Source: Hemibagrus wyckioides
Lineage: Eukaryota; Chordata; Actinopteri; Siluriformes; Bagridae
Direction of reading: 5' to 3'
DNA: 64,000 nt
Assembly: GCF_019097595.1 (NCBI RefSeq)
Contig: NC_080715.1
Span: 24,382,073-24,446,072 of the forward strand
How positions within the stretch are numbered: position 1 is the stretch's first letter; each line of letters opens with the position of its first letter. Shown here piece by piece: positions 60,177 through 64,000 of the stretch. The notes beneath the pieces are model-generated. The model did not search any database. It saw only the letters and a list, made by a program, of their open reading frames with translations, and had not been told where the DNA came from. The translations under genes were made by a program, and so were the position numbers.

Positions 60177-60360
60177 AGTCAATGAGCAATCAGTTTTGGC
60201 CCCATGAGTCAAACAGAAGTCTGACACAGTTAGTGCGCTATCTTGTATTTGTTGTGTTGTCGTTCCTTTTCTTTTGAAGTTGTGTAGCCTAGCAAGCTGC
60301 AGTCGGGTCACCATCATTTGGCATCACTCAGTGGTGTTGCTCTAGTATAGTGAGATTAAG

Positions 60361-60598
60361 AAGACGAAGCCTTTATTTTTGTCACATTTAAACTAGAGCA
60401 CAGAGAAATTCTTTCTTTCCCAACTTTGGAAATTGGGGTCAGAGCACAGGGTCAGCCATGATACAATACCCCTGGAGCAGTAAGACTTAAGATCCTTGCT
60501 CAGGGGCCCAACAGTGGCAGCTTGGCAATGCTGGGGCTTGTACCATGACCTTCCGATCAACAAGCCAGAGCCTTAACCACTTGATCTACCACTACCCC
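60361..60598 (-). mobile_element. tRNA-derived SINE, family B
   Basis: On the minus strand: head 'GGGGTAGTGGTAGATCAAG', 'GTGGTTAAGGCTCTGGC', core CCAAGCTGCCACTGTTGGGC, then 'CCCCTGAGCAAGGATC', and tail 'GTGACAAAAATAAAGGC'. It is the best-kept full-length copy of the family here. Confidence 0.8.
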
Positions 60599-60829
60599 AA
60601 TTGTTTTGAATGCATGTGTGTGTGTGTGGAACACAGTTGTAGTTTATCACAAGCAAGAAGCAACCAGCAAGTATATGACACTGTGAAGTGGAAGGCAGAG
60701 GATGAAGGCCTCTATGTTGGTGTGTGTTGGGGGTCTGTTCAAAGAGCTTCCTCTCTCTCTCGCAATCTCTCTCTCTTTCTCTCTTTAATTATGACTCCCT
60801 CACTGCATCATCTCATACTCAGGACAAAC

Positions 60830-61260
60830 AGCCGGGAGGGGGAAAAAAGCAACCTGGCCGCAGCGCATGCATAATCAAATCCTTTCCTCTCCCATGGCAA
60901 TAATAAAACGAGACTTCTCATAAACATGCCAGAAAAAGACTGACCTTCAGGATTTATCATCTGCAATGCAGTGATTACTTTTATCTGTCTGGCACCATTC
61001 GCCAAGAATCAAACTGGAGTTATATGTGACTGCAGCTGATTCTGTCTTTGATACATGGCGTGTTTACAGCAAATCAGCACACGAGAGAACGGAACAGTGT
61101 TCGAACTCGATCAAACATTTCTACAGGAATCAGCAGATCTGCTGTGGTCAAACCGCATTCAGCAGCCGCTCGCTCCTCGGCTCGTACAATCGCTCGTACA
61201 TTCAAAAGCGGTCCCAAATGAAACCCCGCTGAGTCTTTCTCACACTGATTCAGGGGTGTA
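60830..61260. other. CpG-bearing low-repeat block, possible regulatory DNA
   Basis: The part 61060-61240 holds about a dozen CpGs, far above its surroundings. The part 60830-60960 is of mixed complexity without repeats. Three overlapping frames of about 68 codons (61026-61280, both strands) show no domain. A CpG-island promoter or conserved element is possible but unproven. Confidence 0.3.
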
Positions 61261-62033
61261 AAGTCTCTCCCTGTGTCCACTTTAAGATTTCAATGTGCTG
61301 TTAAGTACTTTGTGGAAGTGCTATTTAAAGTAAAGTTCATAAGGAAAAAGCTAACTGATTAATGAAAAAATCTCTGGGTGGGATTTGTTAATAGAAGTGC
61401 TGAAGAAAATAAAAATAAAATAAGAATAGCAAGGGGATCACAGTGGAACAGTGGTTACTGCACCACACTTACCCAGTGCATCACGGTTTTTGATTGCAGT
61501 GCATACACGCTTCTCTACAATCTTTAGAAAACCAGAGTGATCCATTACTCCATCTTTAACATCAACACTCGCTCTTGACAGCTTTGCCAGTTCTAGACCT
61601 TTTCAGGTCCGTTTGAAAGGCCCACCTCTCACCCTGCACCAATGGGAAGTGCCTCACTGCCAGATAATGATGGCCTTCCAGAAATGTCAAGGGTTTAAAC
61701 ACGTAATCTGTTGTTGTGTAAGGCTGAGACAAACGATCAGACTTTTGAGCAGCCGCTACAGGCACAAAGTGTCATATGGTTAAAAAGGGCTACAGGAAAG
61801 TATGTGCAGTACTTATGGTATAAAAGAGAAGCAAGATATGAGATGTTCATTGCCACTCCAGCGACAAAAGATAATAATTATAGAGGATTTGTTGGATTGG
61901 AAATACCTGTAGAAATTTTTAGAAAGAATAATTTCAGAAAAAATGTAGAATTCTTAAACTACAAATATTTTAGAAACATAAAAATAAAAAATAAAAATAA
62001 TAATAATAACTTGTTTGACTGTTTTTAATTTAA
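61261..62033. other. Unique DNA, no gene seen
   Basis: The plus-strand frame at 61711-62028 turns Lys/Asn-rich in AT-rich DNA and has no recognised domain. Confidence 0.45.

Positions 62034-62096
<63 letters not shown>
62034..62096. repeat. (ATT)n microsatellite
   Basis: A pure ATT array of about 20 units. Confidence 0.95.
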
Positions 62097-62097
<1 letters not shown>

Positions 62098-62754
62098 GAC
62101 CCTGGGTCACTTAACCAGGATTTTTTTTTTTTTTTTCGGCCATCCACAATTTTGTGTCTCTTTCTCAATCCTTGTTGTTTTCAACACATGACACACAGAC
62201 ACACAATTACAACTTGTGGCAGAAGCGTAAACAGCAATAGACATCGAAAATAAAGGCAATTAAGCATAAACCTACACTTAAGCACTACTGTGGCAGTTAC
62301 GCTCAATGCTATCATTACCAGCAGACCTACAGAAAAAAGTATTCTGCTATTAAACATGTTCCAACTGCAAAGAGAAATGCAGTCTCATTACAAGAGTAGT
62401 AGTCAATAAAAAAGAAAAAGCACAAACTTCCCAAAGGTCAGCATAAAATGTTGACAAAGCCATCTAAGTGTCCAGGGAAAGAAAAAAAAAAAAAAGACTA
62501 CAAAGTACTATCAGTGCCACTGAGGATGGATGAGTAGGAAAGTCGGGGAGTAACACATTGCTTTCTTTAAACAAAAATGCCTGGAGTTGGTCCATTGGTT
62601 CAAAAGCTGCAAAAAAAAAAGGCAAACAGGGAGAGAGGGGCGACGTTAACGATACTGCCTGCTGCACTGCACCAAAAATTTACACAGCATACCGCACAAG
62701 CTCGCACAGCAGCTCAGATAGCTCAGCAGACTGCCAGCGTGTATGTGTGTGTCT
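62097..62754. other. Unique DNA, nothing recognised
   Basis: Short poly-T (62121-62137) and poly-A (62482-62495) tracts are present. No gene is visible. Confidence 0.5.
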
Positions 62755-62767
62755 GAGAGAGAGAAAA

Positions 62768-62797
<30 letters not shown>
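62755..62797. repeat. (GA)n microsatellite
   Basis: A GA array with an AAAA interruption near its left end. Confidence 0.95.
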
Positions 62798-62798
<1 letters not shown>

Positions 62799-63710
62799 CA
62801 AGCTGCAAGACAAACCCTCACTTTCACAGGTTTATTTATGCTGCTTACAAAGCCAACAGAACTCACTACAGTGCGCCAGCCAGCTAACTCAACCTCCGAC
62901 ATCAGCGACAGGCTAGAGCTCATAAAATACCAAACAACATTCACATTAGGCAGTTATCAGTCCAAACACAAGCTGACTCCATAAAGCTGTCTGTCGCAGC
63001 AAGCTGGACAGGAGCTCATGATAACGAGCAAAATAAAAAGTGTATGAATATGTGGTTTATGCAAATCACAGAGGAAGCTGTTTCAGACGTGTTGAACATG
63101 TTAAAGAGTACATGTCTTTAAACTTTAAATACATTTAAAACTGTTTGAGATTTCAACAGGTTTGACAGCTCAAGTTTCTTGAGAAAAAAGGATCATAAAT
63201 CTTTGAGTTTACATTGACTCATGTAACAGTCTACAACAATGCCCAGCACATCCAATCACAGCCGGCTCCAGCTCACCTGTATGTGATTCTTTCACAAGTC
63301 ACAAAAATTTGCGCATAGGATGCGTCTCAATCCATTCTCTAGTCCAGTAGTCGGTGCACTGATCAGGCAATTGGCCATTGTAAGTGCTGTCTTTCTCAAT
63401 CACAAAATCCTTCCAGTGTGCTAGAATGTGTGGAAAAAATCCCACAATGCACCACAATAACCAAAGAGCATCAATGCTCACTACTTTACTCCTTTACTGG
63501 AAATTATGTAATATTTACTTAAGCCTCTCAGCTCAAAAAACAAAACAAAAGAAATGAGATGAAATCTCAGCCAGCTTTATCTACAAATAGCTTGTTATCA
63601 TTGTTGTATCTCTTAAATGATTACTTACACTAGCTTATTTTTTTACTGGATGTTCTGTTTACATTCATTTTTTTTGTTTGAATCTAACAACTTTAAAGTT
63701 TTTAATGATT
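62798..63710. other. Unique DNA with a possible MITE end
   Basis: 'GGATGCGTCTCAATCCATTC' at about 63318 resembles the GCGTCCCAA-type end of repeat M4. No matching second end was found. Confidence 0.35.
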
Positions 63711-63899
63711 TTATGCTAGTTACTAAACATAATTACTCATTATGTCAGCAATAAACCATCATGGGGCTTGCTGTTATTGGACAATAATCAACTGTGGGCT
63801 GGTAACAGGCATCATCAGTTGATTATTTCCCTATAACAGCAAGAACCACCATGTTTTATTGCTGACATAGTGAGTAATTGTGTTTAGTAACCAGCATAA
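63711..63899. mobile_element. 189-bp foldback element with 84-bp arms
   Basis: The left arm 63711-63794 starts TTATGCTAGTTACTAAACA and the right arm 63816-63899 is its inverse, with scattered mismatches and equal length. The loop is 21 bases. There is no coding capacity. This looks like a palindromic MITE; the target duplication is not obvious. Confidence 0.9.
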
Positions 63900-64000
63900 G
63901 TGAAAAGCTGAGTTTGTCCTCAGTCTTGACATGATCTTGACATCCAGTCAAAAATGTACAATCCACAATGGGTCACATTTATGCTTGGACCTTAAAATTT

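Overview
This window looks like non-coding, repeat-rich chromosomal DNA from a teleost fish. The Tc1-like transposon relics, tRNA-headed SINEs, LINE 3' ends that run into tetra- and pentanucleotide arrays, and dense (CA)n/(GA)n/(ATT)n microsatellites all fit that reading. The SINE with a 'GGGCCCCTGAGCAAGG' core suggests an ostariophysan, possibly a catfish; that placement is inference from memory of the repeat families. I found no host protein-coding exon I could defend, no intact tRNA or rRNA gene, and nothing prokaryotic. The long open frames are simple repeats (6.8-7.5 kb, 37.9-38.1 kb) or transposase relics.

Layout. 0-5 kb: AT-rich unique DNA, (ATT)n arrays, a LINE tail and two SINE copies. 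5-10 kb: a 0.7-kb GAAA array with a higher-order period, then an odd CpG-bearing block near 9.4 kb. 10-21 kb: mostly unique DNA with a rearranged Tc1 relic (12 kb), a CTCF-like word (11.1 kb), a pyrimidine-rich block (17.6-18.5 kb) and a complex block that may be conserved non-coding sequence (20.3-21.0 kb). 21-27 kb: deletion-derivative DNA transposons, including a 470-bp element with TAA target duplications. 28-33 kb: nested SINEs with clear target-site duplications. 35.9-36.5 kb: promoter-like DNA with a perfect CRE. 36.8-39.7 kb: SINEs, a GACA/GATA array and a LINE tail. 41.8-43.6 kb: two Tc1-like elements almost abutting. 45.4-46.2 kb: a SINE interrupted by a hAT-like element. 47.7-53.6 kb: further repeats and a second Tc1-like element with long terminal inverted repeats. 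56-64 kb: LINE ends with microsatellite tails, a 34-bp-arm hairpin, a CpG-dense patch and an 84-bp-arm foldback element at the right end.

How the parts relate. There is no gene system here. The coherent story is transposition layered over time: SINEs inside Tc1 and MITE relics, a hAT-like element inside a SINE, a Tc1-like element inside one copy of a duplicated segment. All transposases seen are broken. One, at 41.9-42.9 kb, seems disabled by little more than a single extra base and is the youngest-looking. The most useful points to test are the two large palindromes, the nested insertions as relative-age markers, and the few CpG-rich, low-repeat blocks that could be regulatory.
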